A program made the translations under genes and the position numbers. Under the pieces are notes generated by a model, which worked only from the letters and a program-made list of their open reading frames with translations, searched no databases and had not been told where the DNA came from. 64,000 nucleotides of DNA from Mycolicibacterium brisbanense (lineage in GTDB: Bacteria > Actinomycetota > Actinomycetes > Mycobacteriales > Mycobacteriaceae), in assembly GCF_001570425.1 (NCBI RefSeq), contig NZ_BCSX01000044.1, forward strand, positions 62,001 through 126,000. Reading direction: 5' to 3'. Positions 1 through 7,968 of this stretch are shown here, piece by piece. How positions within the stretch are numbered: the first letter of the stretch is position 1; the number at the start of each line of letters is the position of its first letter.

Positions 1-930
1 ATTGCCGACTACCTGCGCCGTACCCGCGGTGTCGTCGCCGATCCGCGGCGAATCGTGCTGTGCTCCGGGGCAACCCAGGCCATCGCACTGCTGGCCCAAT
101 GCACCGAAGGCGCGGTGGCCATGGAGGATCCCGGATTCTGGCTGCACCGAACGGTGCTTCGCCGCAACGGGATCGATCCGATAGCCATCCGCGTCGACGA
201 ACAGGGCCTCGACGTCGACGCGCTGGCCGACAGCCGGGCCGACATCGTCCTGACCACGCCGGCTCACCAATCCCCGACGGGCGTCGTGCTGTCCGCCGCA
301 CGGCGCACCGCACTGCTGGAATGGGTGCGCGGCGGAGGCCTGGTCATCGAAGACGACTACGACGCCGAATACCGCTACGACCGAGCCCCTGTCGGCGCGT
401 TCCAGGGCGTGGCGCCCGACCGCGTGGTGTACCTGGGATCGACGAGCAAAACCCTCGCGCCTGGTCTGAGAATCGGCTGGATGGTGCTACCGGAATCGCT
501 CCTCGCGCCCATCCGTACCGCGAAAAGCCTTGCTGACACCGGAAGTTCGGTCATGGACCAGATCGCGTTCGCCAGGTTTCTGACGTCCGGTGACTACGAT
601 CGGCATCTGCGGCAGATGCGCCGGCGCTACCTGGCGCGGCGCAACACCATGATGCTGGCGCTCGCCGAGTACCTGCCGCAGGCCACCGTGCTCGGCGCGG
701 CCGCCGGAGTGCATCTGACCGTCCGATTCCCTGCAGATTTTCCGATCGACGCGTTGATCCAGCAGACCACGGCGATGCGGATCCGAGTCGAGGCGCTGGG
801 ACCCTGCTATGCCGACCCCGCGACGGCTCGGCCGGGGCTCATTCTCGGTTACGCCAACCAGCCTGAATCACAGATCATCACGGGCGTGCAAGCGCTGAGC
901 CAAGCCGTCTCTGCCGTGTCAGGGCAGTAG
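1..930 (+). CDS. MocR/PdxR-type PLP aminotransferase-like regulator, C-terminal part (5' end outside window)
   Basis: The open frame runs in from the window edge and ends at 930, so only the aminotransferase (fold type I) part is visible. The PLP-lysine motif reads YLGSTSKTLAPGLRIGW, preceded by the cofactor aspartate segment EDDYDAEYRYD, as in GntR/MocR proteins such as PdxR and GabR. In that family a GntR winged helix precedes this domain; here it would lie upstream of base 1, so the regulator assignment is inference. A plain aminotransferase is possible but less likely given close similarity to the complete MocR protein at 34943-36355. Its end overlaps the convergent FHA gene by 12 bp. Confidence 0.8.
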   Translation: MADYLRRTRGVVADPRRIVLCSGATQAIALLAQCTEGAVAMEDPGFWLHRTVLRRNGIDPIAIRVDEQGLDVDALADSRADIVLTTPAHQSPTGVVLSAARRTALLEWVRGGGLVIEDDYDAEYRYDRAPVGAFQGVAPDRVVYLGSTSKTLAPGLRIGWMVLPESLLAPIRTAKSLADTGSSVMDQIAFARFLTSGDYDRHLRQMRRRYLARRNTMMLALAEYLPQATVLGAAAGVHLTVRFPADFPIDALIQQTTAMRIRVEALGPCYADPATARPGLILGYANQPESQIITGVQALSQAVSAVSGQ

Positions 931-1341
931 GCGGTAGGTGAAGGTGAGGCGGAACTTGCCGATCTGGATCTGGTCGCCGCTCGACAGCGGCTGAGACTGC
1001 ACCCGAACGCGATTGACGAACGTGCCGTTGAGGCTTTCGGTGTCGACGATCCAGTATTCGTCGTCGAGCCAACGGAATTCGGCATGATGCCGGCTCACGG
1101 TGATGTCATCGAGGAAGACGTCGCTGTTGGGATGGCGACCGGCAGCGGTGACCGGCTGGGTCAGGACGAACTGAGCGCCGACGATCGGCCCGCGGGTGAC
1201 GGCCAGAACACCGGAGCCGAGGAACGCTCCCTCGGCCGCCGGCGCCCTGTACGGGCCGGGTTCGGCGGCGGGCTCGGAAAGAGCGTGGTGCACCGCGGTG
1301 GCGTCGTCATCCGGCTTCCGTGACGGGTCGGCTTGGCTCAT
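919..1341 (-). CDS. GarA/OdhI-like FHA-domain protein
   Basis: A 140-residue protein with a short acidic/proline-rich N-terminus and one forkhead-associated domain (about residues 45-140). The phosphothreonine-binding signatures are all present: AGRHPNSD, SRHHAEF and SLNGTFVN. The architecture and the tail GDQIQIGKFRLTF match mycobacterial GarA, the phospho-switch that controls 2-oxoglutarate metabolism. GarA carries an ETTSVF phosphorylation motif near its N-terminus; here the matching segment is DDDATAVHH, so the PknB/PknG-type switch is not clearly conserved. I read it as a GarA paralogue that binds phosphothreonine partners, not necessarily GarA itself. It is transcribed towards the MocR gene. 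Confidence 0.85.
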   Translation of the reverse strand: MSQADPSRKPDDDATAVHHALSEPAAEPGPYRAPAAEGAFLGSGVLAVTRGPIVGAQFVLTQPVTAAGRHPNSDVFLDDITVSRHHAEFRWLDDEYWIVDTESLNGTFVNRVRVQSQPLSSGDQIQIGKFRLTFTYRLLP

Positions 1342-1407
1342 GTCGGATTCCTCGTGTCGGTGGGTATGTGGAGGTTCCCCGGGTTTCGGGGATGGCGGGC
1401 CCGGCTC

Positions 1408-1785
1408 CTATCGGGGCGTACCGATAGGCGGTAGTATAGGAGAAAGGGCGAGGCGATCGCGTTGGGCGGCAAGGGTATCAGCGAGAAACGTCCGGGCGAT
1501 GAGCAGCAGTTCGGCGATCTTGGGGTGGGCAAGCGCGTAGAACACGGCGTTGCCTGCGCGGTGTCCCCTGACGACATGGTGACGCTTGAGCACCGAGAGG
1601 TGCTGGGAGAGCAGGGTCGGTTCGAGATCGGTGGCGGCCAGTATTTCACTGACGGGCGTGGGGCCCTCACTCGTGGACAGGATCTCCAGTACACGGATCC
1701 GCGCCGGGTGCGCCAAGGCCTTGAAGAGATTGGCCTTGATCTCGTACAGCGGCCGGTCGGGACCGTCAAGGATACTGTCCACCAC
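1408..1785 (-). CDS. ArsR/SmtB-family winged-helix transcriptional regulator
   Basis: 125 residues with the compact ArsR fold. Helices around FKALAHPARIRVLEIL and a recognition region around EPTLLSQHLSVLKRHHVV are typical, followed by the wing GHRAGNAVFYALAHP. No CxC metal-binding motif is visible in the recognition helix (the family's usual ELCVCDL site is absent), so it may sense something other than a classical thiophilic metal. An inverted repeat 17 bp upstream of the start suggests autoregulation. The divergent neighbour is a small membrane protein that could share control. Confidence 0.85.
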   Translation of the reverse strand: MVDSILDGPDRPLYEIKANLFKALAHPARIRVLEILSTSEGPTPVSEILAATDLEPTLLSQHLSVLKRHHVVRGHRAGNAVFYALAHPKIAELLLIARTFLADTLAAQRDRLALSPILPPIGTPR

Positions 1786-1801
1786 CGCTACCCTCCGTTA
1801 T

Positions 1802-1831
1802 TGATGAATTGAGAAAACTCGCAATCCATCA
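1802..1831. promoter_or_regulatory. Putative ArsR operator (inverted repeat)
   Basis: TGATGAATTG and CAATCCATCA form 10-bp arms with one mismatch, separated by 10 bp. The site lies between the divergent ArsR gene and the DUF5313 gene. Operator function is inferred from position only. Confidence 0.5.
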
Positions 1832-1853
1832 TACCGAGCGATACCCTTCAGCA

Positions 1854-2273
1854 ATGCCCACCGGTCACACCCCGCGTACGAAACCGGGCCCACTCCAGTA
1901 TGTCGCGTACTGCTACGGCAGACGACTACCTGATTCGATGCGCGACTGGGTCGCCAACGACTTGGCAGGGCCCGGTGCGACCGTCCGAATGATGATCCGG
2001 GTGGCGATCCCCGCGATCCTGGTCTTGGCGCCGATCTGGTTCATCCCGATGTCGCTGTACCTGCACGCGAGCATGACGCTGCCGATCTTCATCCCGTTCG
2101 TGTACTTCTCTCACGCGCTGAACAAGGTCTGGCGGCGCCACATGCTCGCCAAGCACGGCCTGAACCCAGGCCTCGTCGACGAGCTCTCCCGGAAGAAGAA
2201 CGCCCACATCCACCGGGCTTACGAAGAGCGGTACGGGCCGCGCACCGGCCCCACCAGCAGCCACGACGTCTGA
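1854..2273 (+). CDS. DUF5313-type small membrane protein
   Basis: 139 residues from the ATG at 1854, chosen over the ATG at 1809 because the conserved part begins with KPGPLQYVAYCYGRRLP. A basic N-terminal segment is followed by two adjacent hydrophobic stretches (about residues 45-85), then a charged C-terminus. The shape and N-terminal motif resemble the mycobacterial DUF5313 family, whose function is unknown. It is divergent from the ArsR gene, with the putative operator between them. Confidence 0.7.
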   Translation: MPTGHTPRTKPGPLQYVAYCYGRRLPDSMRDWVANDLAGPGATVRMMIRVAIPAILVLAPIWFIPMSLYLHASMTLPIFIPFVYFSHALNKVWRRHMLAKHGLNPGLVDELSRKKNAHIHRAYEERYGPRTGPTSSHDV

Positions 2274-2284
2274 CCACCACGCCA

Positions 2285-2488
2285 TCAGCGGCGCCGCAGT
2301 CTCCACAGCCGAGCCCACCACCCCGACCTCCGGCTGACGGACCCCGCGTGCGCATCGCGTTTGTGCCGGCACACTGCGCCTGCCGCGGCCACCGCCTGCG
2401 GATCGAATCCCTGCGGCACCGGGCCGCCGGCCACCAGTGCTCGCACCAGCGCTTCTTGCCGCTGCGCCAAGTTGCCCGGGCCGGTCAT
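2285..2488 (-). CDS. Small protein coupled to the DUF692/MNIO gene
   Basis: 67 residues from the ATG at 2488, which overlaps the stop of the preceding DUF692 gene as ATGA. I prefer it to the in-frame GTG at 2494 for that reason. It begins MTGPGNLAQRQEALVRALVA and has a basic C-terminus (HKRDAHAG, then RLWRLRRR). I do not recognise a family. Its position as third gene of a coupled operon suggests a small partner for the MNIO enzyme, in the way MNIO enzymes often need a second small protein to recognise their peptide substrate. That role is inference. Confidence 0.6.
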   Translation of the reverse strand: MTGPGNLAQRQEALVRALVAGGPVPQGFDPQAVAAAGAVCRHKRDAHAGSVSRRSGWWARLWRLRRR

Positions 2489-3351
2489 ACCCACACCTCA
2501 CGTGCGGAGGCGGTGATCGACGCGGTGCCGGACGCCGCCGCGATCGCGTCGAGCTCGTCGAACAGCTCGGCGGCAGGCGGGTACCGGCCGTCACGTTCGA
2601 GCATGAACGGGGTGTCCACCCGCTGCCGCAGCGCCGTCACCAGGTCCAACACCTCCTGCGGAGTCCGGGCGGTGTGGGTGTCGTGGTAGAAGTCGCCGTC
2701 GTCATGCCCGCCCGCGACGTGGCTGTAGGCCACTTGCGCGACCGGCAGCCGCGCGAGTTCCCGCTGCGGGTCGCGCCCCCGGTTGCGGGCATTGGCATAG
2801 ACATTTGCCACGTCGAGCACCAGCAGCACCCCGGTGCGTTCCACCAGTTCGCAGAGGAACTCCGATTCGGTGAGGTCCGATTCGGGCCACTCCACGAAGG
2901 CCGCGATGTTCTCCACCGCCAACGGCACGGGCAGCTCGTGCCTGGTGCGCTCGATGTTCGCGGCCAACGCATCCAGCGCCTCGCGGGTCCGCGGTACCGG
3001 CAACAGATGCCCCGCCTCGATGCCTCCGGCGCGGACGAACGCGATGTGTTCGCTGACCACCGGAGCGTTGAGCGCCTCGGCGCACGCCGCCAGGTGCTGA
3101 ATTCGTTTGCGCTGCACGGGTTCAGCACCACCGAGGGACAGCGCCACCCCGTGCGGCACCACGGGCACACCCGCGCGGGCCAACTCGGTCAGAGCCGAGT
3201 GCGGCCGCGCACGGCCGCGGCGAACGGGCACGGACTCCGCGATCACCTCGCAGAATCCCGGCCGCAGATCGCCGATCACTCCGGCGATCTCACGCCGCCA
3301 CCCGATACCAACGTCGCCCAGCGCGGGCACGTTGCGGCACGCGACGCTCAT
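2485..3351 (-). CDS. DUF692 / MNIO-family multinuclear non-haem iron enzyme
   Basis: 288 residues from the ATG at 3351, whose ATGA overlaps the stop of the upstream TIGR04222 gene. The family is a TIM barrel with two or three iron ions that oxidatively modifies cysteine-containing peptides (MbnB and TglH are the known examples). Candidate metal ligands visible in order are PHGVALSL (H67), SEHIAF (E101/H102), AVENIAAF (E147), LDVANVYANARN (D180), SHVAGGH (H211), YHDTHT (D224, H226) and LERDGRYP (E252). Gene order on this strand is TIGR04222 protein, this enzyme, then a 67-aa protein, all coupled. The Cys-rich tail of the first gene is the obvious candidate substrate. Confidence 0.88.
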   Translation of the reverse strand: MSVACRNVPALGDVGIGWRREIAGVIGDLRPGFCEVIAESVPVRRGRARPHSALTELARAGVPVVPHGVALSLGGAEPVQRKRIQHLAACAEALNAPVVSEHIAFVRAGGIEAGHLLPVPRTREALDALAANIERTRHELPVPLAVENIAAFVEWPESDLTESEFLCELVERTGVLLVLDVANVYANARNRGRDPQRELARLPVAQVAYSHVAGGHDDGDFYHDTHTARTPQEVLDLVTALRQRVDTPFMLERDGRYPPAAELFDELDAIAAASGTASITASAREVWV

Positions 3352-4250
3352 CCGCCGCACCCTCCACCACAGCCGCCACCGCATCCGCTTCCGCAGCCGC
3401 CGCCACCGTCACTCCCACACGACGTGCCGCAACCGCCTCCGTCGGAGCCGCCCCCTGCGGACGAGTCACCCGACAGTTGCACCGCGCTCGAGTAGTCGGC
3501 GTCGACCAGCCACAGTGCGCCGGTGCCGAACAGGGCCGCTGACAGTGCCACCGCGGCCGGACCGTACGTGCCGAACGCCGGGCGCTGCGCCGGCCGCAGG
3601 TACGCCAGCCGCTGTTGCTCCCCGGCGAGCAAACGGCGACCCGCACCGGTGAGACGATCCACCCTGAGCAGGAAAGGCAGCACCGCTGCCGCGTACACCA
3701 CCGTCGCGGTCAGCAGCACCGCGAACGACGTAGCAGCATCGGACAATTCGGACAGTCGCGTCGCCAGGTACCCGCACGCGCCGAGTCCCATCGCCAACAC
3801 CGCGACTGCGGGGCCCGCACCCCAGCGGATCCGGCGGCGTTCGGCTCGACTCCGCATCAGCCCGCGCCGGCTCAGTCGTTCCTCGAGGGCAGCCAGATCA
3901 TCCTGGGCTTCGGCGAACAGGCTGGGCACAGTGTGCTTCGGATCGCCGGCCACCCGCTGCAGCACCTGCACGGTGAAGTGGTCGGTTTCCGGGCCGGGCG
4001 GCGCGGAATGGTCCACCCGTCCCCGCTCGGTGATCCGCCCGCCCGCGCGCAGACCCGCCAGCGCGGCCACCACCGGGGCGACTGCCGAGCGCAGGAAGGC
4101 CAGCTCCGTCGGGCTGATCGGCTGGGTCACCGCGGGTCGCCGCGGCGTCACCAGGATCCGCCACAGCACCCCGTAGACCGTGGCCACGGCGAGCGCAGCC
4201 ACATATCCGACGGTCGGTCCGGTCACCTGGTCCGAGTACCTCTCGATCAC
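3348..4250 (-). CDS. TIGR04222-domain membrane protein with Cys/Gly-rich tail
   Basis: 300 residues. There is a hydrophobic segment near residues 13-33, a long soluble part (about 35-140) rich in Arg and Ala, two central membrane segments (around AGPAVAVLAMGLGACGY and FAVLLTATVVYAAAVLP), and one more membrane segment near YGPAAVALSAALFGTGA. The last 40 residues are almost only Gly, Ser, Asp and Cys, with six cysteines spaced mainly as C-x3-C (CGTSC, CGSGC, CGGGC). The TIGR04222 assignment rests on this architecture and on the coupled DUF692 gene. The tail looks like a peptide substrate carried on a membrane anchor. Modification of the cysteines and metal binding are inferences. Confidence 0.8.
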   Translation of the reverse strand: MIERYSDQVTGPTVGYVAALAVATVYGVLWRILVTPRRPAVTQPISPTELAFLRSAVAPVVAALAGLRAGGRITERGRVDHSAPPGPETDHFTVQVLQRVAGDPKHTVPSLFAEAQDDLAALEERLSRRGLMRSRAERRRIRWGAGPAVAVLAMGLGACGYLATRLSELSDAATSFAVLLTATVVYAAAVLPFLLRVDRLTGAGRRLLAGEQQRLAYLRPAQRPAFGTYGPAAVALSAALFGTGALWLVDADYSSAVQLSGDSSAGGGSDGGGCGTSCGSDGGGGCGSGCGGGCGGGCGG

Positions 4251-4406
4251 GCCGCCTCCTGTGTGTCTGAGTCAGTACATCTTGACCGGGTCGCCCTTGC
4301 TACCGGTCCCAACTTTTCGCAGAGACTTCGCCATATGTATTCGCCTGGACGCAGCCAAGATTGGTGCGCAAACCCCGACGCAGCCAGGCACGGTGCTCGA
4401 CAGTGA

Positions 4407-4419
4407 CGTTAATATAACG
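4407..4419. promoter_or_regulatory. AT-rich palindrome upstream of the AraC gene
   Basis: CGTTA-ATA-TAACG is a perfect 5-bp inverted repeat with a 3-bp centre. It is embedded in the AT-richest part of the 4251-4438 intergenic region, about 20 bp before the AraC start. It could hold the -10 region or an operator; nothing more is visible. Confidence 0.3.
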
Positions 4420-4438
4420 GAGTGTTTGCTCAACATCC

Positions 4439-5314
4439 GTGCGGCAGGCCAGTGTGACGAGCCGGTCCGACACCGGCGATCGACATACATCGGCCGGAAA
4501 CACCATTGAAGGCCAACCACTTCGGGATGTCAGTTTTCCGGGTATGACGATCGGCTTCGTCACTCAGCAGTTCGAGAAAATCGTCGAATGGTCGTTTTCT
4601 GCGACGCAACCCATGGTGCTGGTCTGGCGGCGCGGTGGCGCGTCGTCCAAAGAGGTCGACTTCGAACAGGGCCCCGCGGGGCGCATCACCCCACGGACGA
4701 GCAATGTGTGGGTCATACCCGCCGACCAGCGGTCAGCTGCCGAGGCACGGAATGTGGCCTGCGAATTCGCGCAACTGACGCTCTCGCCAACCATCCTCGG
4801 CGACAGCGATTTACGGTCGGCGGCCGACGAGCAGGACCCGTTGTTATATCACCTGATAGAGAGGATCGCCCACGTCGCCGAACGCGGCGACGTTCTGGCT
4901 CGATTGTTGAGAGATACGCTGGCCCAAGGGCTTTCACTGCATATCCGTGATCACTACGGGCAGTTGCCATCCACTCCACCACGAGCGCGGTTCCTTGACT
5001 CCGACGAGCAACGGCGGCTCATCGAATTCCTGCACGACAGCCTGGACACCGACATCGACATTCCCACTCTCGCAGGGCTTGTCGGCATGACCGTGCATGG
5101 CTTCCGGCGCGCCTTCATCCGCAGCTTCGGCGTGACGCCGTACCGATACGTACTCGACCAACGTGTCCAGCGAGCCAAGACACTGCTGGCAACCACGACT
5201 CTGCCCATCACCGAGGTCAGCCTTGCTCTCGGGTTCGCCACCCCCAGCCACTTCACCACGATGTTCAAGCAACGTGTCGGTGTCACCCCAACGGTCTACC
5301 GGCGCAACACCTGA
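4439..5314 (+). CDS. AraC/XylS-family transcriptional regulator
   Basis: 291 residues from the GTG at 4439. A variable N-terminal sensing region (about 1-185) is followed by the paired helix-turn-helix domain, with the typical segments DIPTLAGLVGMTVHGFRRAF and ITEVSLALGFATPSHFTTMF and the C-terminal signature KQRVGVTPTVYRR. The sensing region shows no recognisable sugar-binding cupin. The nearest downstream gene (VOC protein) is on the opposite strand, so the target is not evident. Confidence 0.88.
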   Translation: MRQASVTSRSDTGDRHTSAGNTIEGQPLRDVSFPGMTIGFVTQQFEKIVEWSFSATQPMVLVWRRGGASSKEVDFEQGPAGRITPRTSNVWVIPADQRSAAEARNVACEFAQLTLSPTILGDSDLRSAADEQDPLLYHLIERIAHVAERGDVLARLLRDTLAQGLSLHIRDHYGQLPSTPPRARFLDSDEQRRLIEFLHDSLDTDIDIPTLAGLVGMTVHGFRRAFIRSFGVTPYRYVLDQRVQRAKTLLATTTLPITEVSLALGFATPSHFTTMFKQRVGVTPTVYRRNT

Positions 5315-5335
5315 GGCCGTCGTACCAAAAGGCAC

Positions 5336-5737
5336 CTACCCCGCGGCGGCAGTCGGGTCCGCCCAAAAGATCTGCCACGCATGACCGTCTGGGTCGCTGT
5401 AGCTGCGGCCGTACATGAAATCGAGATCTTCGGTGTCTCCCGCGGTACCGCCGGCGGCGATGGCGCGGTCCACCAAAGCGTCCACGGCCTCACGGCTCTC
5501 GACGCCCAGGCAGACGACGCACTCCTTGATCTTCGAGGCATCCGCGGTCTCCAACGGGTGCAGGGCGTCGAATGCGTCGCGCTGCAGCAGCATCGCGAAT
5601 CGGTTCTCACCGAGCACCACCGTCACAGCCGTCTCGCCGCTGAACTCCTCGTTGAACGTGTACCCGAGCTCGCTGAAGAACTTCCGCGACCGCTCGATGT
5701 CGGCGACGGGCAGGTTCACGAACATCACAGTGTGCAT
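5336..5737 (-). CDS. VOC-superfamily (glyoxalase/bleomycin-resistance-like) protein
   Basis: 133 residues, the usual length for a single-chain VOC protein with two beta-alpha-beta-beta-beta repeats. Characteristic pieces are MFVNLPVADIERSRKFF at the start, a GENRFAMLL strand, and the C-terminal SYSDPDGHAWQIFW. VOC proteins act as glyoxalases, dioxygenases or drug-binding proteins; this one is closest in look to uncharacterised stand-alone VOC proteins, so no substrate is proposed. Confidence 0.88.
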   Translation of the reverse strand: MHTVMFVNLPVADIERSRKFFSELGYTFNEEFSGETAVTVVLGENRFAMLLQRDAFDALHPLETADASKIKECVVCLGVESREAVDALVDRAIAAGGTAGDTEDLDFMYGRSYSDPDGHAWQIFWADPTAAAG

Positions 5738-5849
5738 CGGCAGGCTCCCTGCGGTCCGCGGCAGCCGCGGTCGGCTGCCGTCACATGGTCGGACCAGGTA
5801 CGCCGCCGAAACTCATCGCAACCCAGAGCATTACCTCGCCGTGGGTGGA

Positions 5850-6371
5850 TCAGAAGGACCAGCTGCCCGATGGCTGCAGGACGAAACCGTGCACACCGTT
5901 GGTGCAGGCGGTCACGCCGCCTGCGAGCACCCCGCACACGCTCGGCCCGTAAGTCACCTTCTGCCCGGGACTCAGGACGGGATTGGTCGCCGGCCCCCGG
6001 CACGCGTCCCTGCCGCGCTGCATCCGCGCGAGGTCGGGCTCGCCGCTGACATAGTCCACCTCGCAGGGGCCAGTCTCGTATCCCACGCTCACCGGCACGC
6101 CCGTCATCCCCGGCAGCACTCCCCCGCAGGACACCATCGTCGCGCCACCGCTGCACGCGTAGCCGTCGGCGGTGAACACGAAGCCGTCCACCGTCGATGG
6201 GTCATGCGGCGCGCGCAGCTGATGGCTGGACGTGACGTCGGTCAGTCCACTCAGGTCAGGGAAACCAGACGGGTCCGCTGCAGCGATAGGGGCGCCGGCG
6301 ACGGCAAACCCGGCGGCAACCACCACATGGAGGACAGCGCAGATGACGGCCCGGAAGGTCATAGCCGTCAC
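5850..6371 (-). CDS. Secreted mycobacterial protein of unknown function
   Basis: 173 residues from the GTG at 6371 (the ATG at 6362 is an alternative). A signal peptide is clear: a hydrophobic stretch near residues 8-27 ending in a PIAAADPS-type cleavage site. The mature part has six cysteines in short Gly/Ser-rich strands (YACSGG, VSCGG, GPCEVDY, RDACRGP, SVCGV, TACTNG), suggesting disulphides outside the cytoplasm. It resembles the many small exported proteins of mycobacteria; I cannot assign a function. Confidence 0.75.
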   Translation of the reverse strand: MTAMTFRAVICAVLHVVVAAGFAVAGAPIAAADPSGFPDLSGLTDVTSSHQLRAPHDPSTVDGFVFTADGYACSGGATMVSCGGVLPGMTGVPVSVGYETGPCEVDYVSGEPDLARMQRGRDACRGPATNPVLSPGQKVTYGPSVCGVLAGGVTACTNGVHGFVLQPSGSWSF

Positions 6372-6464
6372 AGCCTACTCGCGGTAATCATCGTTTTGGT
6401 TGCGGCTCAGGTCATCTGGGTCAACGTCATCTCACACCGAGATTTCTACCGTCCAACGGCAGCA

Positions 6465-7256
6465 CTACAACGCGCCGAACACGTTGTGGGCGGCCATCCA
6501 ATCATCGATATGAGCCATTGTCGTCGGCAATACCTCTCCGGAGAATACGAGATGGTCGCAACCTGGAATCTCGACATATGTGCCGTTCCGATACCGGGCC
6601 GCAGTCTGACGCCCGAGCCGAGCGGGCACTATACGGTCGGCCCCGGCACCGATAACCAGTACCGGACCCGTGATTGCGGTGAAGTCCACCTTGGCCGACT
6701 TCGCCCTGTCCAGCCACGGAAGTGCCAGCTCGAAAAACAACATGCGCCCGGATTCGCAAACCAACCCGTCGAACACCTCGCGGGCGGTGTCGGCAGTGTG
6801 GGCGTGGGCAATGCCCTGTCGAAACTGTTCCCAGGACGGCGGATACACCGGCTTTGACCACGGCCGGGGTTGCAACGCATGCGGGAGAGAGATTCTGGCC
6901 GTGGTGCGGTTCAGCCCTGACGGCCCTACCGCAGGTGGGCATGCCGCGATCAGGCCGGCGTGTGAGGTGCGCGCAGCGACCAGTTGAGCGATGAGACCGC
7001 CCTGGGAGTGTCCGACCAGAAGCGGCGGCGAACTCAAGTCTGCGACCAGTGCCACAAGGTCGTCGGTGTAGTCGCGAATGCTCAGGGACGCGATCTTGCC
7101 GGCACCTTCGTGCAACGGCAGCTCGTGGTGGCGCAAGGTGGGGCTGTGCACGACGTATCCGCGGTCTTCGAATGCCGCCCGGGCGGCGGCCAATTGGTCA
7201 CCACGGCTCCATGAGCCGTGGATGAGTACCACGTGCTCGCCGGCGGACATGCACAT
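6465..7256 (-). CDS. Alpha/beta-hydrolase fold protein
   Basis: 263 residues from the ATG at 7256; an in-frame ATG at 7250 is equally possible, and the longer frame to 7325 is judged unlikely. Early residues read HVVLIHGSW (oxyanion region), the nucleophile elbow is VGHSQGG, and the C-terminus has VIGAGADRIVP and GCDHLVF, supplying acid and histidine. The order Ser-Asp-His is complete. Family members are esterases, lipases or dehalogenases; the substrate is unknown. Confidence 0.82.
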   Translation of the reverse strand: MCMSAGEHVVLIHGSWSRGDQLAAARAAFEDRGYVVHSPTLRHHELPLHEGAGKIASLSIRDYTDDLVALVADLSSPPLLVGHSQGGLIAQLVAARTSHAGLIAACPPAVGPSGLNRTTARISLPHALQPRPWSKPVYPPSWEQFRQGIAHAHTADTAREVFDGLVCESGRMLFFELALPWLDRAKSAKVDFTAITGPVLVIGAGADRIVPARLGRQTAARYRNGTYVEIPGCDHLVFSGEVLPTTMAHIDDWMAAHNVFGAL

Positions 7257-7384
7257 CAGCGTGGCACCGATCGGCTCAGATGTCCTTGGTATCCGTCGCT
7301 CTGGTGGCGGAAATCGTTGCGGCATACCGCGTAGCCGTTTGCTGCATCTGCGAGTTCTGCTGGGCGGTGGATAGACTCCGCCGC

Positions 7385-7852
7385 GTGCGTGTTGCCAGAG
7401 TCGTGGGCCATGTCAGCTGGTGGGTGTTCGTCGTCGCCCGACTGATGTCGGACTGGGGACTCGCGACGGGCGGGATGCCTAGGCGCTACGCCGACTACGG
7501 CTGGAGCGCTTACGAACCGCTCACTGATCGGCCACCGTCGGGCATCAGCGAGCACTTCTTCAACACGAACGTCATCGCGACCGTCGCGGTGGCCGCTCTG
7601 GCGGCGACCGTCATCGCAGCGGTGGTCGAGGCGATTCTCTGTCGGCGATGGCTCCTGGGCGCCGGGACCGTTCTGGCCCCGGTCACCGGGGCGGCGATCA
7701 TCCTGACCGCGCTGTACGAACGAGCGGGATACCTCGGCGGTGGCCAACTCCACCTACCGCTGCTCACGGTGTTCATGCTGGTGCTGCTCGGTGTCGCCGT
7801 ACGCGAGGTGTGGAGTCGGGGCGTCGTACCGCGGTGGTTCCGGCCCACCTGA
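7385..7852 (+). CDS. Small membrane protein, unknown
   Basis: About 155 residues from the GTG at 7385, where protein-like sequence begins (VGHVSWWVFVVARLM). Three to four hydrophobic stretches are visible: one at the N-terminus, one around NVIATVAVAALAATVIAAVV, one around GTVLAPVTGAAIILTALY, and one near the C-terminus (LPLLTVFMLVLLGVAVREV). It looks like an integral membrane protein. I do not recognise the family, and the start is uncertain. Confidence 0.5.
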   Translation: MRVARVVGHVSWWVFVVARLMSDWGLATGGMPRRYADYGWSAYEPLTDRPPSGISEHFFNTNVIATVAVAALAATVIAAVVEAILCRRWLLGAGTVLAPVTGAAIILTALYERAGYLGGGQLHLPLLTVFMLVLLGVAVREVWSRGVVPRWFRPT

Positions 7853-7968
7853 AGGCCGTTTCTCGAAAGGCTGTGATTTTTCTGGAAGCGAGCCGGACTT
7901 TCGCTGGATACGGTTCAGGCTCTTTGCTCGGGCATCTGTTCCGGGCCACGAGGCTGAGGAGAGATCGC

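Noticed and set aside
3355..3470. Possible simple-sequence repeat or CRISPR-like array
   Set aside because: The repetition is the codons of the Gly/Cys tail of the TIGR04222 protein, not spaced repeats.
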